From positions 124,001-188,000 of the forward strand of contig NZ_JQLW01000008.1 of assembly GCF_000744415.1 (NCBI RefSeq): a DNA stretch of 64,000 bases, written 5' to 3'. Origin of the DNA: Ghiorsea bivora (GTDB taxonomy: Bacteria > Pseudomonadota > Zetaproteobacteria > Mariprofundales > Mariprofundaceae). Of the stretch, positions 27,471 through 36,078 are shown piece by piece. A model generated the notes under the pieces. It made no database searches and was not told the DNA's origin. It saw only the letters and a list, made by a program, of their open reading frames with translations. Position 1 is the first letter of the stretch. The number at the start of each line of letters is the position of its first letter. The position numbers were made by a program, and so were the translations under genes.

Positions 27471-27950
27471 TTATATAGCTCCAGTATCCATGCCATTATT
27501 CACACGGATGGGTACAACTTTTTTTATACTAAAGATAGGGGTAAACTCTTCATCTACCATATCTTTTAAACTGATGTTTTGCAGTGCATCACACACAGCT
27601 TGGTTAATCTTCAGCCAATTGGTGCGTGTGCCACAAACATGTGCCTGTTCGCATGCTTTATCGCCAGCTTCTTCACAGCCCGTAAGCGCAATATCGCCTT
27701 CCAAACTACGGATAAGTTCGCGTACATTAATGTCTTGGGGAGTACGTTGTAGCTTGTAACCGCCGTTGATGCCGCGCACAGATTCTACGAGGTTATTTTG
27801 GATTAAAGTGGTCATGATTTTTCGTACAGTGGGCTGGGGTATAAATGTCGCTTCGGCTAAGTCTGGTGCACGCTGTGTTGCATCGCCGCTTTTGGCAAGC
27901 TCAGACATTAGAAGGATGCCGTAATCTGTCATTTTTGATAAGCGAAGCAT
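27471..27950 (-). CDS. Rrf2-family regulator of the SUF operon
   Basis: This 159-residue winged-helix protein matches the SUF-linked Rrf2 group. It begins MLRLSKMTDYGILLMSELA and has a wing region around QPTVRKIMTTLIQNNLVESVRGINGGY (split here over two helices). Three cysteines near residues 92-107 (C-x8-C-x5-C) could ligate an Fe-S cluster. I chose ATG 27950 over the longer frame from 28019 because the family starts here and AAAGGTC precedes it. It leads the suf operon and probably senses Fe-S status. A palindrome at 27966 is a likely binding site. Confidence 0.92.
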   Translation of the reverse strand: MLRLSKMTDYGILLMSELAKSGDATQRAPDLAEATFIPQPTVRKIMTTLIQNNLVESVRGINGGYKLQRTPQDINVRELIRSLEGDIALTGCEEAGDKACEQAHVCGTRTNWLKINQAVCDALQNISLKDMVDEEFTPIFSIKKVVPIRVNNGMDTGAI

Positions 27951-27965
27951 TTTATAGACCTTTAA

Positions 27966-27987
27966 CCACCTTAAAATTTGAAAGTGG
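27966..27987 (-). promoter_or_regulatory. 22-bp palindrome, probable Rrf2 operator
   Basis: CCACCTTAAAATTTGAAAGTGG matches its own reverse complement at 18 of 22 positions. It lies just before the regulator's ribosome site, overlapping the expected transcription start of the promoter at 27991-28019. Binding there would block initiation, giving autorepression of the whole suf operon. Confidence 0.55.
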
Positions 27988-27990
27988 AGC

Positions 27991-28019
27991 ATTTTAGTCA
28001 TGTTTAGAAAGTAGAGCAA
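27991..28019 (-). promoter_or_regulatory. Sigma-70 promoter of the suf operon
   Basis: Read on the minus strand, TTGCTC and TAAAAT are separated by exactly 17 nt, about 40 nt before the regulator's start codon. The spacing and both hexamers fit a housekeeping promoter. Confidence 0.6.
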
Positions 28020-28123
28020 GTAAAAAATGGCATGTTTAGAGTAAGGGAATAGTTTGACGCATAAATTTGGCAGTTGCTAAGGGCTGGTATAAGCTATTGC
28101 ATATTCATGAAGCGGAGGCTGAT

Positions 28124-29302
28124 ATGTTGAAAGGTAAAATGGTGATTGGCCAGTCTGGTGGACCGACAGCAGTGATTAACCAATCGTTGGTAGGTGCAGT
28201 GTTAGCAGCACGCGCGCAAGATAACATTACGGGAATTTTGGGTGCGAAACATGGTCTCAAAGGTATCATGGAAGAAGATTTTATCGATTTAACAACGCAA
28301 TCGGTTGCCCAACTTGAAGAAGTAGCCAATACACCTGCCGCAGCACTTGGCTCAGTGCGCCTTAAACCCGGCAAAGCAGAATGTGAAAAAGTATTTGAAG
28401 TGTTCAAAAAGAATGATGTGCGTTTTTTCTTTTATATTGGTGGTAATGATTCGGCAGAAACGGCGCACATCATTGCTGAAATGGCAAAAGAGGAAAACTA
28501 TGATTTTTGTACCATACATATTCCTAAAACCATTGATAATGACTTAAGAGTTACTGATCACTGTCCTGGCTTTGCCTCAGCCGCACGTTTTGTGGCATTA
28601 GCATTTATGGGTGATGACAGAGATAATAAAGCATTGTCTGGCGTGAAGATTAATGTGGTGATGGGGCGTGATGCAGGTTTTTTAACCGCAGCTTCAGCAT
28701 TGGCGCGGCAGGAAGAAGGCGATGGCCCGCATTTGATTTATTTACCAGAGCGCACATTTGATGTGGCACAGTTTAAAGCAGATGTGGTAGCCATGGTTGA
28801 GAAGCATGGTCGCTGCGTGATTGCGGTGTCTGAAGGCATTGTGGATGCACAAGGGAATCCTATTGCCACCACAGGTGAAAAAGATTCGCATGGTAACCTT
28901 CAGCTTTCAGGTACTGGGGCTTTAGGCGACACACTTTCAGCAATCGTTAAAGAAGCTTTACCGCAAGGCGCTAGAGTTCGTGCAGACACTTTTGGTTATT
29001 TGCAACGCAGCTTCCCTAGCATTGTCTCAGATGTTGATGTCAAAGAAGCGCGTGATGTGGGGGTATTTGCTGTGAATCATGGAGCTTCATCTGTAGAGAA
29101 TGGTTCTGTAGCGATTAAGCGAGAAAGTAGTGTTCCCTATGCGAGCAGTTATTTTGTTACACCACTTTCAACTGTGGCGCGTGAAGCCACATCGATGAAA
29201 GATGAATACATCAATGATGCAGGTAATGATGTGACGCAAGCGTGGTTGGATTATGTAGCACCGCTTGTGGGTCAATTGCCGAAGATGGGCCATTTAATAT
29301 GA
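28124..29302 (+). CDS. 6-phosphofructokinase, probably PPi-dependent
   Basis: This 392-residue enzyme phosphorylates fructose 6-phosphate. It has the IGQSGGPTAVINQSL start, the phosphoryl-donor loop GGNDSAETA near residue 105, IPKTIDNDL with the catalytic Asp, and MGRDAGFLTAASALA. The GG-N-D form of the donor loop, instead of GGDGS, points to pyrophosphate rather than ATP. This follows the general pattern in the family and is not proof. ATG 28124 has GGAGG 7 nt upstream. It shares ATGA with the next gene. Confidence 0.9.
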   Translation: MLKGKMVIGQSGGPTAVINQSLVGAVLAARAQDNITGILGAKHGLKGIMEEDFIDLTTQSVAQLEEVANTPAAALGSVRLKPGKAECEKVFEVFKKNDVRFFFYIGGNDSAETAHIIAEMAKEENYDFCTIHIPKTIDNDLRVTDHCPGFASAARFVALAFMGDDRDNKALSGVKINVVMGRDAGFLTAASALARQEEGDGPHLIYLPERTFDVAQFKADVVAMVEKHGRCVIAVSEGIVDAQGNPIATTGEKDSHGNLQLSGTGALGDTLSAIVKEALPQGARVRADTFGYLQRSFPSIVSDVDVKEARDVGVFAVNHGASSVENGSVAIKRESSVPYASSYFVTPLSTVAREATSMKDEYINDAGNDVTQAWLDYVAPLVGQLPKMGHLI

Positions 29303-29748
29303 ACAAAAAACACTTATCCATAAGTGTTTCCATATTATTGATGATACTAGGTATTTCATCAAAGAGTTATGCTGAATTGGTGCCAAGAATTGCCTATGTC
29401 ATTCCTTCAACAGATGGAACCACAGACCAACCCAATTATATGGGTAAATACTGGTATTTAGGTGTTGGTTTCTTGAATACGTCAGGTGGTGGTTTGATTG
29501 GACCATCCATTCGTTATGGTTTTGGTGATACGGGGAAAAAAATAAATATTAGTTACTTAGCAGGCGGTCAAGGTTTGAGTTTAGAGGGTGGTATTTCATA
29601 CTTTAAACAAGATAGCAATGCTGTATTACTTGTTGACTCTAGCTATAAGGGTTTTGCTTTTGAAGCCTCGATACGGTATGGCATTTCCAGTGCTATCTTT
29701 ACCACCACAGGCTCGTCTAGTACTGTAGAGTTTGCATTAGGCTTTTAA
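29299..29748 (+). CDS. Small outer-membrane or periplasmic beta-rich protein
   Basis: This 149-residue protein has a Sec signal peptide ending near SKSYA (residue 26). The mature part alternates hydrophobic and polar residues with many Gly, Tyr and aromatic residues and ends in a Phe (ALGF), typical of a small beta-barrel. There is no family match I can name. It overlaps the phosphofructokinase stop by 4 nt, a surprising pairing for a surface protein. Confidence 0.75.
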   Translation: MNKKHLSISVSILLMILGISSKSYAELVPRIAYVIPSTDGTTDQPNYMGKYWYLGVGFLNTSGGGLIGPSIRYGFGDTGKKINISYLAGGQGLSLEGGISYFKQDSNAVLLVDSSYKGFAFEASIRYGISSAIFTTTGSSSTVEFALGF

Positions 29749-29815
29749 TATTGACTTTAGTAAGTGTGTAGGTTGATGTGCAATATATGTTGATAAGAAA
29801 ATAGGGTGGGGAAAA

Positions 29816-31615
29816 ATGGGGCAAGCACTATCGGTTTTACGAGATACATTTGGCTATGCTGACTTCCGACCTAATCAGCAAGCCATTGTTGATGGCTTGA
29901 TTGCAGGCAAAGATAGCTTTGTATTAATGCCAACAGGTGGCGGTAAATCACTTTGTTATCAAATACCTGCCATGGTCAGAGATGGTGTGGCTATTGTGGT
30001 ATCGCCACTAATTGCTTTGATGAAAGACCAAGTGGATGCATTGCAAGCCAATGGTGTGAAAGCGGCATATTATAATTCTTCATTATCTTCTGAAAGTGCT
30101 AAGCAGGTTCTGACAAAGCTGCATAACCATGATATTGATTTGTTGTATATTGCGCCTGAGCGTCTGTTGTCTCAGGATTTTCTTATGCGTTTAAATGATA
30201 TTAATATTGGGCTGTTTGCCATTGATGAAGCGCATTGTGTGTCCCAATGGGGGCACGATTTCAGACCGGAATACCAACGTTTATCTATGCTTAGAGAACA
30301 TTTTCCGCAAACACCTTTCATTGCACTAACTGCCACCGCAGATGAACAAACACGTGATGATATTGTGCAAGTCTTGGCTTTGCAGCGCGCTGAACATTAT
30401 ATCAGCAGCTTTGATCGCCCCAATATTCGTTACACCGTATTGGAAAAACACAAACCATTTGAACAACTGACTCAGTTTATGGGCAAACATCAAGGCGTAG
30501 CGGGCATTGTGTATGCACTTAGCCGTAAACGTGTGCAAGAAGTGGCGGATAAGTTGCAACAGCAGGGTATTCGAGCGGCGGCATACCATGCAGGGCTCAA
30601 TGCTGACATGCGCGCAAATGTTCAGGAATCTTTTTTGCGTGATGAGCTGGATGTGGTGGTGGCAACGGTTGCTTTTGGTATGGGCATTGATAAACCCAAT
30701 ATTCGTTTTGTGGTGCATTATGATTTGCCGAAAAATATTGAGGGTTATTATCAAGAAACAGGCAGGGCAGGGCGTGATGGGTTGCCTGCCGAAGCACTAC
30801 TGCTTTCAGGCGCACAAGATATGGTCACATCGCGCAGATTTATTGAGCAGGGTAATAATGAAGCACAAAAGCGTATCGAGAATTATAAACTTAATGCCAT
30901 GATTGGTTTTTCCGAAGCAACGGTTTGTCGGCGTAAGGTTTTGTTACAATACTTTGGTGAAGAACGCCAAGATGACTGTGGTAACTGTGATGTTTGCCTA
31001 AACCCACCCGAAGTGTTTGAAGCCACTAAAGATGCACAAAAAGCACTGTCTTGTGTGTACCGTTTAGAACAAAGTTTTGGTATGAAGTATGTGATTGATG
31101 TGTTGCGAGGTGCTAGTCATGAACGTATTTTAAGCAGGCAGCATGATAAACTTTCTACTTATGGTATTGGTGCAGAATATAGCCAAGAGCAATGGTCGGC
31201 AATTTTTAGGCAATTGCTGCATCGTGGGCTATTGATTCAAGATATATCCAATTATTCAGTATTAAAATTAACGCCAGCGGCAACGCCAGTTTTGCGCGGT
31301 GAACAATCATTAGAGTTAGCCAAGCCGAGATTACGCAGCAAAAGCAAAGAGAAAATTAAGAAAAGTGCAAAATATGCAGACATCAAATATGATGAAGTTT
31401 TGTTTGAAAAGTTGCGCGAACTGCGGAAAAAACTGGCAGTTGAACTGGATGTGCCACCCTATATTGTGTTTGGTGATGCAACCTTGGTGGGTATGGCGCA
31501 ACATAAACCGCTCACAGAAGAAGCCATGCTTGAAGTGAGCGGTGTTGGTCAAGTGAAATTAGAACGATTTGGTAAAGATTTTTTAGCGGTGATTCAAGCT
31601 TGTTCCGTGACATGA
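29816..31615 (+). CDS. recQ: ATP-dependent DNA helicase RecQ
   Basis: RecQ unwinds DNA 3'-5' in recombination and fork repair. The 599-residue protein has helicase motif I TGGGKSLCYQIPA near residue 42, DEAHCVSQWGHDFRPEY (motif II with the aromatic loop), TATAD, and motif VI QETGRAGRDG. A zinc-binding segment carries cysteines in CRRKVLLQYFGE...CGNCDVC. The RQC winged helix and a C-terminal HRDC domain follow. It is complete, and converges on accC with a shared hairpin between them. Confidence 0.96.
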   Translation: MGQALSVLRDTFGYADFRPNQQAIVDGLIAGKDSFVLMPTGGGKSLCYQIPAMVRDGVAIVVSPLIALMKDQVDALQANGVKAAYYNSSLSSESAKQVLTKLHNHDIDLLYIAPERLLSQDFLMRLNDINIGLFAIDEAHCVSQWGHDFRPEYQRLSMLREHFPQTPFIALTATADEQTRDDIVQVLALQRAEHYISSFDRPNIRYTVLEKHKPFEQLTQFMGKHQGVAGIVYALSRKRVQEVADKLQQQGIRAAAYHAGLNADMRANVQESFLRDELDVVVATVAFGMGIDKPNIRFVVHYDLPKNIEGYYQETGRAGRDGLPAEALLLSGAQDMVTSRRFIEQGNNEAQKRIENYKLNAMIGFSEATVCRRKVLLQYFGEERQDDCGNCDVCLNPPEVFEATKDAQKALSCVYRLEQSFGMKYVIDVLRGASHERILSRQHDKLSTYGIGAEYSQEQWSAIFRQLLHRGLLIQDISNYSVLKLTPAATPVLRGEQSLELAKPRLRSKSKEKIKKSAKYADIKYDEVLFEKLRELRKKLAVELDVPPYIVFGDATLVGMAQHKPLTEEAMLEVSGVGQVKLERFGKDFLAVIQACSVT

Positions 31616-31626
31616 ATGGGCATAAA

Positions 31627-31659
31627 AAAGGTCGCACTTGCAAATACAAGGCGACCTTT
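31627..31659 (-). terminator. Rho-independent terminator after accC
   Basis: The arms AAAGGTCGC(A)CTTG and CAAGGCGACCTTT form a strong hairpin with loop CAAATA. Read on the minus strand it is followed by TTTTTT, so it terminates the accB-accC transcript. On the plus strand the T-run is weak, but the stem may also end the recQ message. Confidence 0.8.
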
Positions 31660-31682
31660 AAAGAGATTATCAAAGCATAAGT

Positions 31683-33032
31683 TTAATCAATCATTTGCTT
31701 GAGCCAGCGCTCTAAGAAGTGAATGTTAAAGTCGGCAGCTTGGAAACCAGGGTTGGCAAGCAAACGTTTATGCAACTCTTGATTCGTGGTAATACCAATG
31801 ATGGCAAGCTCATCAATTGCCCTTTGCATGCGGCGAATACATTTTTGACGGTCTCGTGCATGGGTAATCACTTTCGCAATCATAGAATCATAATAGGGCG
31901 GGATGCTGTAACCTGTATAAACAGCAGAATCCACACGTACACTGCGACCACCAGGGGCATGATAAAGCTCAATTTTACCCGGAGAAGGGGTAAACTTAAA
32001 TGGATGCTCAGCATTGATGCGGCATTCAATCGCATGTCCCTTCATTTTGATGTCTTTTTGTGTAAAAGCGAGTTTTTCACCGTTGGCGACACGCAGTTGC
32101 CATTCAATCAAATCCACACCTGTAATCCATTCAGTCACAGGGTGTTCCACTTGAATACGCGTATTCATCTCCATGAAGTAAAAGGATTGGTCAGGGTTGA
32201 GTAAAAATTCAATCGTGCCAGCACCTTCATAATTCACAGCTTTAGCAGCAGCAACACCTGCAGCACAAATGGCTTCACGTGTTTCTTGGCTGATGGACGG
32301 GCTTGGTGCTTCTTCGAGCACTTTTTGATTGTTACGTTGAATGGAGCATTCGCGTTCAAATAAGTGGACAATGTTACCATGTCCATCACCAAGAACCTGC
32401 ACTTCAATATGGCGCGGCTCTTCCAAGAACTGTTCAATAAATACGGTGTCATCACCAAAAACAGTACCTGCCTCAGATTGGCAAATACTAAAAGCAGAAG
32501 GTAGCGAAGGTTCGGAGTGAACGATTTTCATGCCTCGACCACCACCGCCCGATGCTGCTTTGATAATGAGCGGGAAACCGCAGTCTTTCGCGACTGCTTT
32601 GGCTTCTTCAACCGTGCGTACTGCACCAGGAGAGCCATATACCAAGGGCACACCAGCTTCAGCCATGCGTTGTTTGGCTTTCACTTTGTCACCCATGATA
32701 CGCATGGATTCAGGTGTGGGACCAATCCATGTGTAACCTGATTCAATCACAATTTCGGCAAATTCAGCATTTTCTGCTAGAAAACCATAACCTGGGTGAA
32801 TAGCAGCGGCATCTGTTAGGGATGCAGCAGCCATAATGGCGGGAATATTGAGGTAGGAGTGCGTGCTGACGGCAGGACCAATGCAAACAGACTCATCTGC
32901 CAAACGCGTATGCATAGCATCTTTATCTGCCTCAGAGTAAACGGCAACCGTCTCAATGCCTAGCTCTTTACAAGCACGAATAATACGTACAGCAATTTCG
33001 CCACGGTTGGCGACCAATACTTTATGAAACAT
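31683..33032 (-). CDS. accC: Biotin carboxylase subunit of acetyl-CoA carboxylase
   Basis: AccC carboxylates the biotin on AccB for malonyl-CoA formation. The 449-residue ATP-grasp enzyme is complete: MFHKVLVANRGEIAVRIIRAC start, IKAASGGGGRGMKIV glycine loop, EAPSPSIS, and FLEMNTRIQVEHPVTE with the catalytic residues (here FMEMNTRIQVEHPVTE). It lies 12 nt after accB and ends at the terminator at 31627. Confidence 0.97.
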   Translation of the reverse strand: MFHKVLVANRGEIAVRIIRACKELGIETVAVYSEADKDAMHTRLADESVCIGPAVSTHSYLNIPAIMAAASLTDAAAIHPGYGFLAENAEFAEIVIESGYTWIGPTPESMRIMGDKVKAKQRMAEAGVPLVYGSPGAVRTVEEAKAVAKDCGFPLIIKAASGGGGRGMKIVHSEPSLPSAFSICQSEAGTVFGDDTVFIEQFLEEPRHIEVQVLGDGHGNIVHLFERECSIQRNNQKVLEEAPSPSISQETREAICAAGVAAAKAVNYEGAGTIEFLLNPDQSFYFMEMNTRIQVEHPVTEWITGVDLIEWQLRVANGEKLAFTQKDIKMKGHAIECRINAEHPFKFTPSPGKIELYHAPGGRSVRVDSAVYTGYSIPPYYDSMIAKVITHARDRQKCIRRMQRAIDELAIIGITTNQELHKRLLANPGFQAADFNIHFLERWLKQMID

Positions 33033-33044
33033 GTGAATAACCCC

Positions 33045-33506
33045 TTACGCTGGTGTAATCACAAAAATAGGCTGACCATATTCAAGTGGCTGTGCGTTTT
33101 TGGCGAGAACTTTTTTTACAACACCATCATACTCTGCTTCAATTTCATTCATGAGTTTCATGGCTTCAACAATACAAAGTACATCACCTTTTTTCACGAT
33201 GCTACCTTCGCTAACAAACGGGTCATCATCGGGTGATGATGCAGCGTAAAATGTTCCAACCATGGGTGATTTGACCACATGTTCTTCATCTTCTGAAGGT
33301 TCTTCTGCAATAGCAGCTGGTGCAGGGGCAGCGGTTGCTGCTGTGGCTAAAGGTGCTGCTGCAACAGCTTGTGGTGCTGCAACAGCGGCTGCGACCATAC
33401 CTTGTCGTGAGATACGTACTGTGCTTTCCCCTTCTGTAACTTCAATTTCTGTGACATCGCTTTGTTGTACCAAGCGAATAAGTTTGCGAATTTCTGCAAT
33501 GTCCAT
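33045..33506 (-). CDS. accB: Biotin carboxyl carrier protein
   Basis: AccB carries the biotin of acetyl-CoA carboxylase. The 153-residue protein has an N-terminal oligomerisation part, an Ala/Pro-rich flexible linker (about residues 38-70) and the biotinyl domain, with the biotin-accepting Lys in EAMKLMNEI near residue 118. The cognate ligase gene birA is also in the window (42898). The order aroQ-accB-accC is common. Confidence 0.96.
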   Translation of the reverse strand: MDIAEIRKLIRLVQQSDVTEIEVTEGESTVRISRQGMVAAAVAAPQAVAAAPLATAATAAPAPAAIAEEPSEDEEHVVKSPMVGTFYAASSPDDDPFVSEGSIVKKGDVLCIVEAMKLMNEIEAEYDGVVKKVLAKNAQPLEYGQPIFVITPA

Positions 33507-33518
33507 GTTCTTAATCTC

Positions 33519-33974
33519 CTAGATGTTATTTGGTGTTGTTTGACTTAACTGATGATGCAGACCACGTAAGGCAAGGCTGTATGAATGCGCTCCAAAACCT
33601 GCAATCACACCTGTGGCGACATCAACCAGCATGGATTGGTGTCGAAATGTTTCTCTGCGGTGAATATTTGATAAGTGTACCTCAATAAAGGGTACCTTAA
33701 TTGCTAAAAGGGCATCACGAATAGCAATGCTGGTATGGGTGTAAGCAGCGGGATTAATAATTAAACCATCCACATGTAACTGTTGAATTTTATCAACAAT
33801 TTCACCTTCATGGTTACTTTGGAAAGAAGTAATGCGTACACCTAATGTGTCACCCAATGTAATAAGTTCTTCATCAATGTCGGTTAAGGTTTGGTTGCCA
33901 TAATGCCCTGGCTCACGCGTACCTAACATGTTTAGGTTAGGGCCATGAATCACTTGGATATGTAGATTGCTCAT
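33519..33974 (-). CDS. aroQ: 3-dehydroquinate dehydratase, type II
   Basis: AroQ dehydrates 3-dehydroquinate in the shikimate pathway. The 151-residue protein has [18 protein letters not shown] with the catalytic Tyr, [16 protein letters not shown], and [17 protein letters not shown] with the active-site His and Arg. I chose ATG 33974, which overlaps the stop of the upstream TPR gene by ATGA; a longer start adds only five unconserved residues. Confidence 0.95.
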   Translation of the reverse strand: MSNLHIQVIHGPNLNMLGTREPGHYGNQTLTDIDEELITLGDTLGVRITSFQSNHEGEIVDKIQQLHVDGLIINPAAYTHTSIAIRDALLAIKVPFIEVHLSNIHRRETFRHQSMLVDVATGVIAGFGAHSYSLALRGLHHQLSQTTPNNI

Positions 33975-34480
33975 GATGATGCCGTCCATGTTTGTTGTAG
34001 TGCTAACAGTTCTCTGTCATCTGAGGCATCGAGCAGTAATTGGGCTAACATGGCCAGTGCTGCAGCTTGTTCATCTTGTGCCCATAATAATTTTGCCATG
34101 CGTTTAGAAACGGGCAAATCCGTTTGTAACTCAATATTGGTTTCTTTAAGTTTAATGACACGGCGTAAACAAACCTTTGCTTCGTCAACTTGCCCTTGTC
34201 GATTCAATATTGCGGCTAAAATATGCCAAGTTTCAGGCTCAGCAGGGGCAAATTCGATCACTTCGCGTAATAATTCTTCAGCAAGTGTTAAATCTTTGTT
34301 TTCAATTGCATCTTTAGCTGCTTGTAAACCCTTTTTAACACCCAACCAAATACGTGGTTTTACAGGGCTGTTCTCTTGGGTTTGCGATGAAGATGCATCC
34401 AAACCTTCCATATTGTCTGTAGAAGCTGCTAACATGCGGCTTATATTAGGCATGAATTGAAGAGCGGTCAAATCAAACAT
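33971..34480 (-). CDS. TPR-like protein of unknown function
   Basis: This 169-residue protein is helical, with at least two tetratricopeptide-like pairs between residues 50 and 115 (ending in [30 protein letters not shown]). There is no signal peptide or transmembrane segment. It heads the aroQ-accB-accC unit, coupled by ATGA to aroQ. Its role is unknown. Confidence 0.75.
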   Translation of the reverse strand: MFDLTALQFMPNISRMLAASTDNMEGLDASSSQTQENSPVKPRIWLGVKKGLQAAKDAIENKDLTLAEELLREVIEFAPAEPETWHILAAILNRQGQVDEAKVCLRRVIKLKETNIELQTDLPVSKRMAKLLWAQDEQAAALAMLAQLLLDASDDRELLALQQTWTASS

Positions 34481-34552
34481 TAAAGATAATGCCGTTGTTT
34501 CAAGTGGTTTTTAAGTAAAAGTTAGTTAAAATTGATAAAAAAAGGCTTTTTT

Positions 34553-34750
34553 ATGAAAATTATACTCAATGGAGAAGCTCGGGATATGTCCGCGGTTAAT
34601 ATTGCTGGCTTGATTGCTGAGTTGGGTTTGGAAACACGTATGTTGGCTGTTGAGCGCAATTTAGAAGTGGTTTCTAAAAGTGCCTATACAGAAACGAAAC
34701 TGCAAGAAAATGATAGGATAGAAATTGTCCACATGATTGGTGGCGGCTGA
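34553..34750 (+). CDS. thiS: Thiamine sulfur carrier ThiS
   Basis: ThiS is a ubiquitin-fold carrier whose C-terminal Gly is thiocarboxylated to donate sulfur for the thiazole ring. The 65-residue protein begins [12 protein letters not shown] and ends HMIGGG with the required Gly-Gly. ATG 34553 is preferred over the upstream TTG. It is immediately followed by thiG, and the two are divergent from the TPR gene. No TPP riboswitch is visible in the 72-nt upstream gap. Confidence 0.93.
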   Translation: MKIILNGEARDMSAVNIAGLIAELGLETRMLAVERNLEVVSKSAYTETKLQENDRIEIVHMIGGG

Positions 34751-34754
34751 GGAT

Positions 34755-35537
34755 ATGATGAAAAAAGATACGTTTAAAGTAGGCACATACGAATTTACAT
34801 CACGTTTAATCGTGGGTTCAGGCAAATATAAAGATTTTGAAACCACCAAGTTGGCAACAGAGGCATCAGAAGCGGAAATGATTACCGTAGCCGTGCGCCG
34901 TGTGAATATTACCGACGCAGGTAAAGAAAACTTACTCGATTATATTGACCCCAAAAAATATACAATTTTACCCAATACTGCAGGTTGTTTTAATGCGGAG
35001 GATGCTGTGCGCACCCTAAGACTAGCTAGGGAAGCTGGTGGCTGGGATTTGGTAAAACTTGAAGTGTTGGGTGATACACAAACGCTTTATCCGAACGTAG
35101 TGGAAACCATCAAAGCAGCTGAGATTCTGGTGGAAGAAGGTTTTCAGGTCATGGTGTATACCAATGATGACCCGATTGTTGCAACCAAACTTGAAGAAGT
35201 AGGTTGTGTTGCCGTGATGCCATTGGGCAATCCGATTGGTTCAGGTCGTGGGCTTGCCAATCCATTTAATATTCGTGTGATTAAAGAACGAGCGAGTGTA
35301 CCTATCGTGGTGGATGCAGGTATTGGCACAGCTTCAGATGCAGCCAAAGCTTTGGAGCTTGGCGCAGATGCAGCATTGATTAACACAGCGATTGCTGAAG
35401 CCAAAGATGAATGTTTGATGGCAGAAGCTATGCGTGATGCAGTGCGTGCAGGGCGCAAAGCTTTTCTTGCTGGGCGTATGCCAAAACGGGCGTTTGCTAG
35501 TGCATCTTCACCGACAGAAGGCTATATCTGGGATTAA
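34755..35537 (+). CDS. thiG: Thiazole synthase ThiG
   Basis: ThiG forms thiazole phosphate from DXP, ThiS-thiocarboxylate and a glycine-derived imine. The 260-residue barrel has [28 protein letters not shown] with the Schiff-base Lys near residue 100, and the phosphate-binding GLANPFNI and [11 protein letters not shown] segments. Two adjacent ATG codons (34755 and 34758) are possible starts after GAGGA. It is complete and paired with thiS. Confidence 0.95.
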   Translation: MMKKDTFKVGTYEFTSRLIVGSGKYKDFETTKLATEASEAEMITVAVRRVNITDAGKENLLDYIDPKKYTILPNTAGCFNAEDAVRTLRLAREAGGWDLVKLEVLGDTQTLYPNVVETIKAAEILVEEGFQVMVYTNDDPIVATKLEEVGCVAVMPLGNPIGSGRGLANPFNIRVIKERASVPIVVDAGIGTASDAAKALELGADAALINTAIAEAKDECLMAEAMRDAVRAGRKAFLAGRMPKRAFASASSPTEGYIWD

Positions 35538-35562
35538 TATTACCTTAGATTTCGTTAGCTGG

Positions 35563-36078
35563 TTAGCGTGGTTTACGTAATAAAATATGGGTTGCACCAC
35601 CACCGCTTTGTTTGGAGGGGGTGGCAATGAGGATGTGGCTAGATAAGCTACCGTGCTCTAACCATTGGTAGGTGAAATCTTTGAGTATGGGTTTGCTGTC
35701 TTTGGAATGTCTGCCTTGTCCGTGAATAATGCTTAAGTAGCGCTCACCATGGTGGATGGCTTGATTGAAGAAGTTTTGCATGGCTTGTTCAGCTTTGGCT
35801 TGGGTCAATCCGTGCAAATCCAATTCAAGTTGAATATTCATTTGTGCGAGTTTTTTCACATCTTTTGCTGGCACACTATCGGCTTTTAGCTCGTAGGTGT
35901 TCAAGCGTTGTACACTTAATCTTGCATGATGTTGTTTTTGAGAGATGAGCAATTCTTTTTCTTCGATGTTTCGTAAAATATCATGTTTGTTTTTTGTTGT
36001 CTTTGCTTGTACTTTCCCTTCTTTGGCTAAGGGCGTGACAACACCCATTGCTTGGGTAAACAAATCATCTTCACTCAT
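35563..36078 (-). CDS. Smr-domain protein
   Basis: This 171-residue protein has a helical, charged N-terminus and a C-terminal Smr domain with LDLHGLTQAKAEQAM, LSIIHGQGRHSKDSKPILKD and the end SGGGATHILLRKPR, as in E. coli SmrA/SmrB-type endonucleases. SmrB cleaves mRNA between collided ribosomes. Whether this one does is not shown. ATG 36078 overlaps the gpsA stop by 8 nt; the longer frame lies inside gpsA. Confidence 0.88.
   Translation of the reverse strand: MSEDDLFTQAMGVVTPLAKEGKVQAKTTKNKHDILRNIEEKELLISQKQHHARLSVQRLNTYELKADSVPAKDVKKLAQMNIQLELDLHGLTQAKAEQAMQNFFNQAIHHGERYLSIIHGQGRHSKDSKPILKDFTYQWLEHGSLSSHILIATPSKQSGGGATHILLRKPR

Noticed and set aside
34481-34552. TPP riboswitch before thiS
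   Set aside because: The gap is too short and has none of the conserved THI-box sequence such as CTGAGA.
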